A stretch of 64,000 bases of DNA from a virus, in IMG/VR virus record IMGVR_UViG_3300025133_000044, positions 39,524 to 103,523 of that record, one strand, 5' to 3'. Of the stretch, positions 1 through 8,601 are shown piece by piece (positions within the stretch are counted from its first letter, which is position 1; each line of letters starts with the position of its first letter). The notes under the pieces were generated by a model. That model was not told the origin of the DNA and did not search any database. It worked only from the letters and a program-made list of their open reading frames with translations. The translations under genes were made by a program, and so were the position numbers.

Positions 1-1085
1 TCGAAGATGCGGTCTTCTTCAACCGCCTGCTCACGAATCGCTGCTTGGTTTTCTTCCAGGCAACCTTCGAGTTTTCCATCGGCGGGGTTGACGTCGCAAA
101 GTCTCTCGGTTGGAGCATCAACGACAGCATCTTCGACGGGGTTGACGTTAACTGCTGCGGCATCTTTATCCTTTGTTGGATCAGGTAGGTCTTTATCCAA
201 TTCTATGCCATATGGAAAAGAGCGCGCAATGTTTGAACCTTCGTTGGACGGTCCGCGCCAGTCTCCAGTATTGTGGTCCCACCCTAATGAATGTTCATGA
301 ATAGCGGTTAAATTAAAACTGAGTTTATATTCTGCTGGAATTACAAAATTAGATGGTCGAGTTGTTCCTTCGCCTATCAAAGCGTCATATCGATCTTGGT
401 CGTTAACCCGGCCGGTGGGGGCAACGACCAAGCCCTCCAGATCCCGTAGGGGATCTGGTCCCGCGGGGTCAACACCCAAATGCTGGTCTACAACAATCGG
501 TATAAAACCAGCTTTCTTATTGTGACTAACTCTTACTCCTGTGATAGTGCATAATAGACCCTCAAAATGATTTGCAGACATAATCATATTAGCGTATTTA
601 ACTCTGAAAAGAGGTGAGGCGGAAACTGCATTTGTTCCGTGAGAATCCTCCTTGTAAGCAGGGTATAGAGAAGCCAAGAACCAATTTATATTAGCGAGAT
701 TTCTTAATGCCATATTCTTTCCACTAGATGGTACAGTAATAGTTAATGCCAGATTACGCTGTGAAGCTTTCCAAATATGATATCTATCGGGACGTCCATA
801 AACATTTACTGAATTAAAGTCTGGACGGAAATTATCTACAAAAGCGTCCAAGAAAGCTATAAATGTAATCCTAGGTGGATTTTTAATGTGCATTGGTATA
901 ATTTCTATTAGAGTTCCTCGGGCGGCGGCGGTGGTGACGACACTATCTTTTTCCTCTCCCGACTTTATTATTTCTGGAGTGACTTTTGTAAAGCTTTTCT
1001 GCATGCCGTTGACATCGTTCTTTGCGATTAAGCTTCTTTCGTACGGGAGAAAGCTTTGTTTTGCCTGAAAAAATTTATTTGCCAT
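1..1085 (-). CDS. Tail/baseplate structural protein, C-terminus cut by window edge
   Basis: An open frame runs from ATG at 1085 to the left edge without a stop, so about 361 residues are visible and the C-terminus is missing. The start (MANKFFQAKQSFL) lies 2 nt after the stop of the tape-measure candidate, which suggests coupled translation. A stretch around residues 75-150, including FGRPDRYHIW-like and NINWFLASLYPAY segments, resembles phage baseplate/tail-tube-end proteins in which a rearranged position line ('VYGRPD...') is followed by a small beta domain. That comparison is from memory. The final visible 60 residues are acidic and low complexity. Its place after the tape measure fits a baseplate hub or tail-completion role. 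The function is inferred from this context; the reading frame itself is clear. Confidence 0.75.
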   Translation of the reverse strand, partial: MANKFFQAKQSFLPYERSLIAKNDVNGMQKSFTKVTPEIIKSGEEKDSVVTTAAARGTLIEIIPMHIKNPPRITFIAFLDAFVDNFRPDFNSVNVYGRPDRYHIWKASQRNLALTITVPSSGKNMALRNLANINWFLASLYPAYKEDSHGTNAVSASPLFRVKYANMIMSANHFEGLLCTITGVRVSHNKKAGFIPIVVDQHLGVDPAGPDPLRDLEGLVVAPTGRVNDQDRYDALIGEGTTRPSNFVIPAEYKLSFNLTAIHEHSLGWDHNTGDWRGPSNEGSNIARSFPYGIELDKDLPDPTKDKDAAAVNVNPVEDAVVDAPTERLCDVNPADGKLEGCLEENQAAIREQAVEEDRIF

Positions 1086-1087
1086 TA

Positions 1088-3331
1088 TTATCTACCTTTC
1101 TGCACCGCTGCTTTAAGTTTACCTTCCATAGTGTGCGGCAGCAGGATCCGGAAAAGTTTCAAGCCGTCGACGTTGACAATAAGTTCCTGCTGGCCTGCGC
1201 CAGATTGGCCGGTGGCCTGGTCTGCTTCCTCGCGGGGGTGCACCACGATAGTGGGGGCGTTTAAAAGTTGAGTGATCAGCCCTTTGATCTGATCTACACT
1301 CCCGGGATCTGAGATATTTACAGCATTTAACATTACCGCAGCATCCTGGAAAGTTTTGCCGGCAGCTTCGGCAGCGGCTGTGTCGATATTAACAACCCAA
1401 TCAAATGGTTTGGAAGCACCTAGGGCCGCGGCGGCAGCTGCAGCGCGCTCCATCCCACCGACAAAAGGAGTAAGTTTAGTATCCACTTCGGATTGTGAAG
1501 GCATACCTGTCCATATAGTTCCAGTTTCATCTGTTATCTCTTTGATCTTGTCCATCGACTCTCTGACTCTTTCTTCAATCTTTGTGCCGGCCGTCTCATC
1601 GCCGCCGAATATTACACCCCACATGCCAAGTTCTCTTATACTACCCAGGAAGGGTAATTTATCTATTACGTCAGCAGCCTTAGTTACTTTTTCTATTACT
1701 GATTCTATCATAAGTAGACCAGCCGGGCCTGCAATTTTCCTGTCCAGGTTGGCGCCGGCCGGTTCAGCCAGAACGTCAATAAGGCTTTGAAGGGCTTTGA
1801 CTGGTTTGACTCCCAACATTTCATTGACTTCTCTAACGATATTAGTATAATCTCTCATTGGACCTGCTAGTTCAGACCAGCTTTTCTTCAATAGGTCCGT
1901 AGAACTTATTGCTTTTTTAATGCGCTCTTCCATTTCGTCTTGTTTGGTTGCCGCAGTATCCATTCCCTCACCAGCCATTTGGAAATCTTCTTGGCTACCA
2001 AATAATCTTGCAGCAGATTCAACGTCCATGTCAAGAGCGTTGGCGATGACCAACCTTTGGCGACGATCCATGTCTTCAAAAGCAACACCCGCATCTGCCA
2101 CTGCTTCTTTTATCAATTCAAATTTTTCAGCAGGGTCCGCATGGACAAGCTCCATAACAGATAAATGAGTACCACCCAATATCGCGTTTAGTTTGCCGGC
2201 TGCGTTCGCCGCGCCATCGAATGTATCAAATTTTTGTGCAAACTTATCCAAGTTTGCTAAAGATATTCCAGTCGCTTGAGCTTGAGCTGCCATACCAGCA
2301 AAAACGTCAATAGAACGATCACCATACTGAATTAATGTTTTTGCTGAAGTGTTAAAATCGGCTATTGCTTGGTTAACATCAATGCCCAAAGAGACTGCCA
2401 AACCATCCAATCTTTTGGTGCTTTCCATGGCCATGGCTGGAGTTTGTTTTAAAGCTCTCATAAACAGATCAATATTTTTTGTTGAGGCCTCAGTCGTCAC
2501 GCCATATTTGGCCATACCAGCCACTAAATTAGCAACTCGACTCATTACTTCTCGATCCCCTAAAGAATGCAAACCTGTGCGGAGGCCAGAAATATGTTTT
2601 GTTATGGCCTGCATCGAAAGGCCGAGATCCTTTCCATCCAAGCCAATCTCACGCATAATTCCTCTATATGCCACCATTCCTTCGGGGGTCTTAAAAGCTC
2701 CCATGGCGGAGACCTGTACTCTCTCAAGCGCTTCAGAATACAAACCAGTGGCAGCGGTATACTTATGAAGGCCAGTGTCCATTGTTTTCGCGAAGTCATT
2801 CATGTTCTCTGTTATTTTGCCAAAAAATTCAGTAACTGGAGTATGGAACCTGGCAATTGCAATTTTTTGATTGCTTACATTGTCGGCTATTTTTACACTC
2901 GATCTTTTCCAAGCGTCCTCATATTTCTTAAGTTCTTTCATGGCCTCGTCGTCGCCGACGGCCTTGCGCTTGCGGGCCCAGTCTGCCGTTTCTGCTTCTT
3001 TCATGTTTGCAGCTGCAATTTTTTGTTTAGCAGCTGCAAGCTTTAAATTTTCAGCTTTGAGTTTCGCTACCGCGGCGAGGGCGTCTTTGTACTTCTTTGT
3101 TTCCTCGTTGCCGAGGTCAATTATTTCTTGCGCTTTATCAATTAAGCCTTCTCTTTTAGTTATCATGCGTTGATAACCGTCAACATTGGCCGTAATCATA
3201 TCAGCCATGTGTTTCAAGTTCTCTTCTTCGGCGGTGCTTAATTCAGCTGCAGCTTCGCTTTTTGCTTTTCTTAGCTTTTTATAAAGAGTAATCAGCTTTT
3301 CTACATCTTCTGGATTGTCTGGTACCGCCAT
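1088..3331 (-). CDS. Tape measure protein candidate (gp29-like)
   Basis: A 747-residue protein, mostly predicted helix. It has a coiled-coil N-terminal third (Lys/Glu/Ala-rich, about residues 10-150), an Ala/Gly-rich middle and a hydrophobic stretch near residues 540-590. Tape measures set tail length and fill the tube lumen before DNA ejection; T4 gp29 is about 590 residues. The gene follows tube, hub protein and a small ORF, the usual place for a tape measure. I chose ATG at 3331 (MAVPDNPEDVEK) because GAGGGGG lies just upstream and the octamer ACTATTTA ends 25 nt before it; a longer frame of 20 extra residues upstream has no such signal. If about 1.5 angstrom per residue applies, the tail would be near 110 nm. 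Assignment is from length, composition and position, not from a specific motif. Confidence 0.7.
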   Translation of the reverse strand: MAVPDNPEDVEKLITLYKKLRKAKSEAAAELSTAEEENLKHMADMITANVDGYQRMITKREGLIDKAQEIIDLGNEETKKYKDALAAVAKLKAENLKLAAAKQKIAAANMKEAETADWARKRKAVGDDEAMKELKKYEDAWKRSSVKIADNVSNQKIAIARFHTPVTEFFGKITENMNDFAKTMDTGLHKYTAATGLYSEALERVQVSAMGAFKTPEGMVAYRGIMREIGLDGKDLGLSMQAITKHISGLRTGLHSLGDREVMSRVANLVAGMAKYGVTTEASTKNIDLFMRALKQTPAMAMESTKRLDGLAVSLGIDVNQAIADFNTSAKTLIQYGDRSIDVFAGMAAQAQATGISLANLDKFAQKFDTFDGAANAAGKLNAILGGTHLSVMELVHADPAEKFELIKEAVADAGVAFEDMDRRQRLVIANALDMDVESAARLFGSQEDFQMAGEGMDTAATKQDEMEERIKKAISSTDLLKKSWSELAGPMRDYTNIVREVNEMLGVKPVKALQSLIDVLAEPAGANLDRKIAGPAGLLMIESVIEKVTKAADVIDKLPFLGSIRELGMWGVIFGGDETAGTKIEERVRESMDKIKEITDETGTIWTGMPSQSEVDTKLTPFVGGMERAAAAAAALGASKPFDWVVNIDTAAAEAAGKTFQDAAVMLNAVNISDPGSVDQIKGLITQLLNAPTIVVHPREEADQATGQSGAGQQELIVNVDGLKLFRILLPHTMEGKLKAAVQKGR

Positions 3332-3356
3332 TTCATCCCCCTCACATGGTGCATAG

Positions 3357-3364
3357 TAAATAGT
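3357..3364 (-). promoter_or_regulatory. Octamer ACTATTTA upstream of tape measure gene
   Basis: Coding strand ACTATTTA, 25 nt before ATG 3331. Candidate late-promoter element; see findings. Confidence 0.5.
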
Positions 3365-3410
3365 AGACTTGGGCAAAATAAAAAAGCCCAAAAGGATCTT
3401 TTATTAACTG

Positions 3411-3575
3411 TTATCCGTTTCGAGCTTCTTCCATGGCTTCTTTCTGTTTTTCAAAATGTTCTGTTAGCTTATTCAGAAACCACGAACGCAGCCCAACAGG
3501 AAGATTATAAGCTTCTATGAAGCTCCAGCCACCATGGAATTTTAGAACAAAAAATTGCTCATAAACTTTTTCCAT
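3411..3575 (-). CDS. Small conserved-looking protein between hub protein and tape measure
   Basis: A 54-residue protein beginning MEKVYEQFFVLKFHGG and ending in a charged helix (about residues 33-54). ATG at 3575 is 7 nt after the upstream stop, so translation is probably coupled. The aromatic core followed by NLPVGLRSWFLNKL resembles small proteins that I recall between gp26-like and tape-measure genes in marine T4-like phages. A position just before the tape measure is where tail assembly chaperones usually lie, so a chaperone role is possible but unproven. No frameshift signal linking it to the upstream gene was recognised. Confidence 0.7.
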   Translation of the reverse strand: MEKVYEQFFVLKFHGGWSFIEAYNLPVGLRSWFLNKLTEHFEKQKEAMEEARNG

Positions 3576-3582
3576 GTATTCT

Positions 3583-4437
3583 TCACTCAGGCCAAAAAAA
3601 CGCCGTGGTAAACGGCACCTCCAGGTCAGCTACAGAATAACATTTTTGGCACACAAACACCCGTTTAAAGTCTATATTAGGCACCAATTGTGAATATAAT
3701 TTTCTCAAGTGTTTTGAATCCATGGCCGGCATGGAATCAACAAAGTTTTTAATTGTATATCTGTCTTCCACTCCATTGACTGAAGAGATTATTGTAAACA
3801 AAAGATCTGTGACATCAGCTTCTTCCACTCTTTCTTTTCTAATCTTTGCCAGCTGTTGTTCATCTTGGCCTGTCATAAGTTGGACGCCGACCACAACTTT
3901 TGATTTGGGAAGTTCAACTTCAAAGTCCCCAGTTTTAGACTGAACCGTGATTTTGTTTTCCTTTAAAAATTCTTTATCAAAGCATTTTCCACTATATTCT
4001 ATTTCATTAAGATCATATTCTTCATCATGTGGAGCGTTACATTCAGGGCAAGTTACTTTTGTACTATAAGAACTGCCATAAGCAGACTTGCGTGTGGCAA
4101 TCATTATCGCATTTCGATCTCCAACAAAAAGATCAGTCGATTTAATTCTTTCATCCAGCACAAGATTGTTAATAAGTCTTTCCAAGACAACCCCTTTCTT
4201 GATAAGGGTCATCGAAGTAAGAATATCTTCCTCCTTCGCGGTCATAAACTTTATTTCAATCGTGTCTTCACCGTGAAGAGGATGACCTTCTGGATAGAAG
4301 GCCCCCTTCGAAGGCAACTCAACAAACTCTGTTGGCACCACAAATGCCAAAGGGGAGCCTTGTTGAGAAGCTCCCGCTACATCGCTTGGCTGTGGTCCTC
4401 CAGGGACCATCCCCAAACGTTTCTCATTATTGCGCAT
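3583..4437 (-). CDS. 26: Baseplate hub protein, gp26-like
   Basis: A 284-residue protein. The region near residues 35-110 (FVELPSKGAFYPEGHPLHG, then EIKFMTAKEEDIL and RLINNLVLDERI) is the signature I associate with the T4 baseplate protein family found as gp26 in cyanophages and other marine T4-like phages. Two Cys-x2-Cys pairs (CPEC near residue 136 and CQKC near 263) could bind zinc. The start at 4437 follows GAGAGGT. It lies between tail tube and tape measure, which fits a hub-assembly role. The first 30 residues are low complexity. T4 splits related functions among gp26, gp28 and gp51, so the exact orthologue is uncertain. Confidence 0.75.
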   Translation of the reverse strand: MRNNEKRLGMVPGGPQPSDVAGASQQGSPLAFVVPTEFVELPSKGAFYPEGHPLHGEDTIEIKFMTAKEEDILTSMTLIKKGVVLERLINNLVLDERIKSTDLFVGDRNAIMIATRKSAYGSSYSTKVTCPECNAPHDEEYDLNEIEYSGKCFDKEFLKENKITVQSKTGDFEVELPKSKVVVGVQLMTGQDEQQLAKIRKERVEEADVTDLLFTIISSVNGVEDRYTIKNFVDSMPAMDSKHLRKLYSQLVPNIDFKRVFVCQKCYSVADLEVPFTTAFFWPE

Positions 4438-4459
4438 TTTAACCTCTCGTTAAATTCTA

Positions 4460-5080
4460 TTAAGTGTATTGACCTAGACCGTTAGATGAAGTAGAAGTAG
4501 CATATTTAGCAAAATCATAAGTCAGACCGACAGTCACTTCGACCAAGCCGGCGTCAGCCGCGTAAGTCATCTCGCCAGACCAAGCCACGTCTTTAACAAA
4601 TGCATTTTTCAAGGTCCACTCTTCTCTGATAAAGGGCCCAATAGCGGGTCCAACAATGTTGCCTGGGTCGAGGACAATGGGGCCTCCGGCGCCGGCTCTG
4701 TGGCCGCCGTCTAATTGTCTTATCACGACATCACCGATTGTGGCCACAGATGCGGTCTTGGTGAGCCCCATTAGAGAATTCGTAAAGTTAGTAGGAAGAT
4801 CGTAACCATTGTTCAAAAGAACATTCCAAAACACACTACCTATATTCGGTTCAAAAGCATCAACAAGCGTTACATTGACATCCTGCCATGAAACAATGCC
4901 AGGATATTTAAATTCATGATTCATAAATTGATGTTTTGTAGGTGTTGAGGTAAATTTAGGTTTCGAAACACCTTTAGCCATGAATACTAGATCATTACCA
5001 AGATGCTTAAAACTTACAGTCCACCGATGTTTTCTTTTAGGCTCGAATCCGCCTGGTCCTGAATCTGAGTAAAATGGCAT
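4460..5080 (-). CDS. 19: Tail tube protein (gp19)
   Basis: A 206-residue protein that matches the T4 gp19 tube family in overall pattern: an N-terminal basic strand (KRKHRWTVSF), FMAKGVSKPKF, a central WQDVNVTLVDAF strand and a C-terminal VEVTVGLTYDFA strand. Tube subunits stack as hexamers inside the sheath and guide DNA through the envelope. It is longer than T4 gp19 (163 residues); the excess is mainly a Gly/Ala-rich loop around residues 125-150. It directly follows the sheath gene, as in T4. The octamer ACTATTTA ends 25 nt before the ATG and GGGAG lies between them. Confidence 0.88.
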   Translation of the reverse strand: MPFYSDSGPGGFEPKRKHRWTVSFKHLGNDLVFMAKGVSKPKFTSTPTKHQFMNHEFKYPGIVSWQDVNVTLVDAFEPNIGSVFWNVLLNNGYDLPTNFTNSLMGLTKTASVATIGDVVIRQLDGGHRAGAGGPIVLDPGNIVGPAIGPFIREEWTLKNAFVKDVAWSGEMTYAADAGLVEVTVGLTYDFAKYATSTSSNGLGQYT

Positions 5081-5105
5081 TATTTTAAGTCTCCCTTATC
5101 TCTAA

Positions 5106-5113
5106 TAAATAGT
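5106..5113 (-). promoter_or_regulatory. Octamer upstream of tail tube gene
   Basis: ACTATTTA followed by TTAGAG, 25 nt before ATG 5080, in a 54-nt gap. Confidence 0.5.
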
Positions 5114-5134
5114 GTTTTATTTAAATTTTTATTT

Positions 5135-8100
5135 TTAATCGTCAAATGAAGCGCCGCTTCTGGTAATTATAAAGTCAAGGGCTATAAATTCAATAGCTCT
5201 TGCAGGCTTTAAGAAGATTTTAGCGTATAGAATATTTCTATCAACTAAATCTGGCGTTGTGGTTGTCTCGTCCAGCACAACCCTAAAGTCCGTTAAGCCT
5301 AATCCAGCTTTGACACCCTCCAAGAAAGGCTCGACCTGACCAGTAAACTTATCCCACGTGGCTACAACATTCTGGTCGAAAAGAATTCTAGAAGCGATTT
5401 GTGAAATTTCTTTCTTAATGAAGATAAGAAGTCTTCTTACGTTGATTCTGTCCAAGGCGGAAGGAGTTACCTGCAGGGTTTTCTGGCCAAAGATAACGAT
5501 TCCTTCAGCTGGGAAACTAGCGATTGGGTTAACATTTGCATCGTAAAGTTTATCGCGGAGAGCAGAGGTGAGACGTTCTCTTACCCCAATTACCGGTAAA
5601 CCTGCCGAACCTTCGCTTAAGCCGCCGCGAGTAAAGCCAGCTGGTGCGAACCAAACTGCTGATTTTCTCTGTGAGCTTGAAAAAGTACCAAGAGCGACAA
5701 CAGAAGGCGGAACATATAATATAGCGTCATTGACGTTATCTTTAATACGCACCCACGGGTAGAAAGCACAGCCATAACTCGAATTGAGGGACAGATCTTT
5801 TGCTTTATTAACGATATCAGAGACAGTACCCATTCGAGCGGCCTCGTCATCATCATTTTCGTGTCTTGGCTTATAACCGCCTTCGACATCGATAATAGCC
5901 AAAGCATCAGCACGATCCTCACAAGCGTTAACTAACATAGTATTTAATTTAGAGTTTGTGAGGCCCGGTATAGTAGCAACATCGAATTCTGCAAATTCGC
6001 TATCCGATAAGATATCAATTGCTTTTTTGACCGAGTAATATGCATAATTAGTATTTTCGGAGCCGTTGTCTATATATTCATTACGGAAAGGATCGGCTTC
6101 TGTTATATCCAATCCATCAAAGCCACCGAACATGGGAGAAGTAAACCTATTCCAATCTCTTTCCAACACTTCTGCAGAAGAGGTGACCGATGGAGTGCCT
6201 GTCTCGCCAGCAGTTATAGAACGGCCGCTAGCTCTGGAGCCACTTACCCATATCGCCTTTGAAGTATCAAACCCGCCGCTGCCGCTAACTGATTCTACAT
6301 CATCTAGGGTAAATACCCAAGAATATTTTGTTTCGTTAGCCAAACTACCTGCTAGCACGCCTGCAGGTTGACCTCTTAGAAGATCAAGGTTGGTTTTATC
6401 AAATATTCTAGTGTCTGCTAAAGTTGACTGGTAGCCGAAGTAAGCACGAGTTGCCATAACCATATTGCCCTCAGAAGCAGAAACTCTAAGTCTTGTAGAG
6501 GGCCACTGTAGAGAGGCGGTGAGACCACTAGCATTTGACGGAGTCGTAAGATGGTTGCTTTCTACTGCGGCGCCGGGGCCAACGCTGATCAGGCCGGCAG
6601 CTGCATGGCCAGTAACCAAAGAATCAGCAGGAAGTGATCCAGTACTGGCAATCCATGGATCAATATCGACACCAGCATTATCAGTTATATTAGAAACTAG
6701 TGAACCGCTTAAAAGCTGAAGTTCTCTTGGGATAACAGGTCCATAGACACCATAAGGCAATAGACCTTCGGCTCCTGCGTCGTCGACAATACGTTTGGTT
6801 TCCACTCGAACATACTTAGATCTGTTGGGATATTCTCCATGCTCAGTAATAGTTTTGGTAGTTTGATTATAAGCGTAACTTCTATCACCCACAACTTTCT
6901 TTATGTAATCAGCAGAATTTGGATTTAAGTTAAGTCCGCTAAAACGCTCAAGAATAACAGGATTGTTATCTGAATCTCCAGCTGCTCTAACAGCTAAAGT
7001 AAAAGTACCAAACTTATTAAAGTTATCAGTTGGCGCTTTGATATCCTGAAGGGAGATCTTAATATCTCTATTTATGTGCTCTCCGCTATCGTGAGCTACA
7101 AATCTAAACAACTCTTCTGTGTCGACGGTGGGATTAAAGCTAGCTGTAGTAAGACCTCTGGTATCTTGAGAAATATACCAACCAGTTCTAGCTGCGACGG
7201 CTTTTTGTAAACGGTCTGCCCAATCGACATCCCAGCCATTGCCCTGGAGACCTACAACCGCACCCCAGAACTGGCCTGTCGAAGTGACTGCTGCTCCGGT
7301 GACAGCCATATCATTTAAAACATTAGTTTCAAAAGTTTCACCAAGCCAATAAACTTGTTCAGAGTCAGCTGGAGTTATCTGAGTATTTGTTTTGGTTGGG
7401 TCCGTATTAAAAAGTTTTCTAATGTACAAATCACTGTCTTTATCAAAATTGAATGTCGCAGCTTTTACAGTTGAGCCAGATGCATCTTTTACTTTTGCTG
7501 TAAACTGTTGATTTGTTGATCTAATTAGTACGCCACAACCTTCTGTTGCTCTTCCATTGGGAGCTGTGCCAGTTATTTCAACGGTTGAACCCCCATCCTG
7601 TACATACCATATAGCAGCTAAAGTTCCCGTAACAGCAGGGCATGTGCCGCCGCCGGCCCATGCCGTCGCCCCGCCGCCGCTGTTGGCGAGGATCACATTG
7701 TCGGTCACCGCGGATCCTTCTGTGGCCGTTATACTATTCCCGACCGTACCATTCACACTTGAAACTAAGCGTACGCCTGCGGTCGTCACCGGATCAGCCA
7801 CGGCCTGGACCTTTAAAGTGCCCGCTGTATATGCAGCGTTGACCGCGTCTATGATGTTTGTCGCGAATTGAGCTGCGTTGCTATTAGCGTTCCCAAAAGC
7901 TATAACAGTCGCTGTCGAGGTCGACGTGGTATTATCTATATCAAACTCTACAGACTGACTGTCAGCATCATATATCTTAAGTTTTCTTGTGTTTGCGGCG
8001 CCGGCGGTGCAGGACGTGGCTACAACTATACTATGAGCCCCATTTCCAGAATTAGTAGCTGTATATTGATCTCCGTCTGGCGTCACAAACAAACCAAATG

Positions 8101-8518
8101 CCCCACCACAGGTAGCGCGATCGGTAGTTAATAACTCATCAGTTCTCCAGCCTGGCAATGCTTTGTCGAAGGACTCGTAACTTGTTTCAGCAGAAGTTGG
8201 GTGGTCACCCAAAAGTCGGTAGACAGTACAAGGAGAGTTATTTCGCAACCAAGCTTGAACTGCATATGCAGCATAAGTTGGAGCAGTTAACGCTCCATTA
8301 CGCCATACGTCCCCGCTCGGAGTTCCCGCCGAGGGTCGACCAAAGATTTGAACAAACTCTTTAAATGTTTCTACTTTAATCGGCCTGTTTGCCGGACCTT
8401 TTGCAAAACGACCAACGATTACTGGTCCCATGCGCTCCGGAAGTGCCGGTAATGCGGACTCGTCAATCTCATCCATAAAAATACCGGGTGAAATAAATTT
8501 AAATTTATCGACTGCCAT
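5135..8518 (-). CDS. 18: Tail sheath protein (gp18) with inserted beta-module
   Basis: A 1127-residue contractile sheath protein. The N-terminal core (ISPGIFMDEIDESALPAL, then GPVIVGRFAKGPANRPIKV) and the C-terminal core (about residues 980-1127, with FIKKEISQIASRILFDQN and AKIFLKPARAIEFIALDF) are typical of T4-type sheaths. T4 gp18 is about 659 residues, so roughly 470 extra residues form surface domains. Residues about 160-290 hold an Ala/Thr/Gly-rich beta-module like those in the fibre proteins at 50931-59060 and 59083-60963; its DNA (about 7640-7720) is conspicuously GC-rich. The 5' leader holds the octamer ACTATTTA and a perfect hairpin. Sheath subunits contract on adsorption and drive the tube through the envelope. 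Confidence 0.92.
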   Translation of the reverse strand: MAVDKFKFISPGIFMDEIDESALPALPERMGPVIVGRFAKGPANRPIKVETFKEFVQIFGRPSAGTPSGDVWRNGALTAPTYAAYAVQAWLRNNSPCTVYRLLGDHPTSAETSYESFDKALPGWRTDELLTTDRATCGGAFGLFVTPDGDQYTATNSGNGAHSIVVATSCTAGAANTRKLKIYDADSQSVEFDIDNTTSTSTATVIAFGNANSNAAQFATNIIDAVNAAYTAGTLKVQAVADPVTTAGVRLVSSVNGTVGNSITATEGSAVTDNVILANSGGGATAWAGGGTCPAVTGTLAAIWYVQDGGSTVEITGTAPNGRATEGCGVLIRSTNQQFTAKVKDASGSTVKAATFNFDKDSDLYIRKLFNTDPTKTNTQITPADSEQVYWLGETFETNVLNDMAVTGAAVTSTGQFWGAVVGLQGNGWDVDWADRLQKAVAARTGWYISQDTRGLTTASFNPTVDTEELFRFVAHDSGEHINRDIKISLQDIKAPTDNFNKFGTFTLAVRAAGDSDNNPVILERFSGLNLNPNSADYIKKVVGDRSYAYNQTTKTITEHGEYPNRSKYVRVETKRIVDDAGAEGLLPYGVYGPVIPRELQLLSGSLVSNITDNAGVDIDPWIASTGSLPADSLVTGHAAAGLISVGPGAAVESNHLTTPSNASGLTASLQWPSTRLRVSASEGNMVMATRAYFGYQSTLADTRIFDKTNLDLLRGQPAGVLAGSLANETKYSWVFTLDDVESVSGSGGFDTSKAIWVSGSRASGRSITAGETGTPSVTSSAEVLERDWNRFTSPMFGGFDGLDITEADPFRNEYIDNGSENTNYAYYSVKKAIDILSDSEFAEFDVATIPGLTNSKLNTMLVNACEDRADALAIIDVEGGYKPRHENDDDEAARMGTVSDIVNKAKDLSLNSSYGCAFYPWVRIKDNVNDAILYVPPSVVALGTFSSSQRKSAVWFAPAGFTRGGLSEGSAGLPVIGVRERLTSALRDKLYDANVNPIASFPAEGIVIFGQKTLQVTPSALDRINVRRLLIFIKKEISQIASRILFDQNVVATWDKFTGQVEPFLEGVKAGLGLTDFRVVLDETTTTPDLVDRNILYAKIFLKPARAIEFIALDFIITRSGASFDD

Positions 8519-8538
8519 GCTTATAACTCCCTTAGTGG

Positions 8539-8558
8539 TTTCTAGTCAAAACTAGAAA
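8539..8558 (-). promoter_or_regulatory. Hairpin in sheath leader
   Basis: Coding strand TTTCTAGT TTTG ACTAGAAA, a perfect 8-bp stem with a 4-nt loop, placed between the octamer and the GGGAG ribosome site. No U-run follows, so it is not a terminator. Confidence 0.6.
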
Positions 8559-8572
8559 TACATTTTCTTAAT

Positions 8573-8580
8573 TAAATAGT
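8573..8580 (-). promoter_or_regulatory. Octamer upstream of tail sheath gene
   Basis: ACTATTTA at the head of the 83-nt leader, 54 nt before ATG 8518; followed by a hairpin at 8539-8558. Confidence 0.5.
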
Positions 8581-8601
8581 CTTGGTTGGTTGGAAACTCC
8601 T

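Noticed and set aside
7-300. Plus-strand open frame, and dozens of others of 60-160 residues across the window
   Set aside because: All lie opposite a better minus-strand gene, lack ribosome sites and have biased compositions typical of antisense shadows.
3332-3391. Twenty-residue N-terminal extension of the tape measure candidate
   Set aside because: It contains the octamer and ribosome site of the real start, and its sequence looks non-coding.
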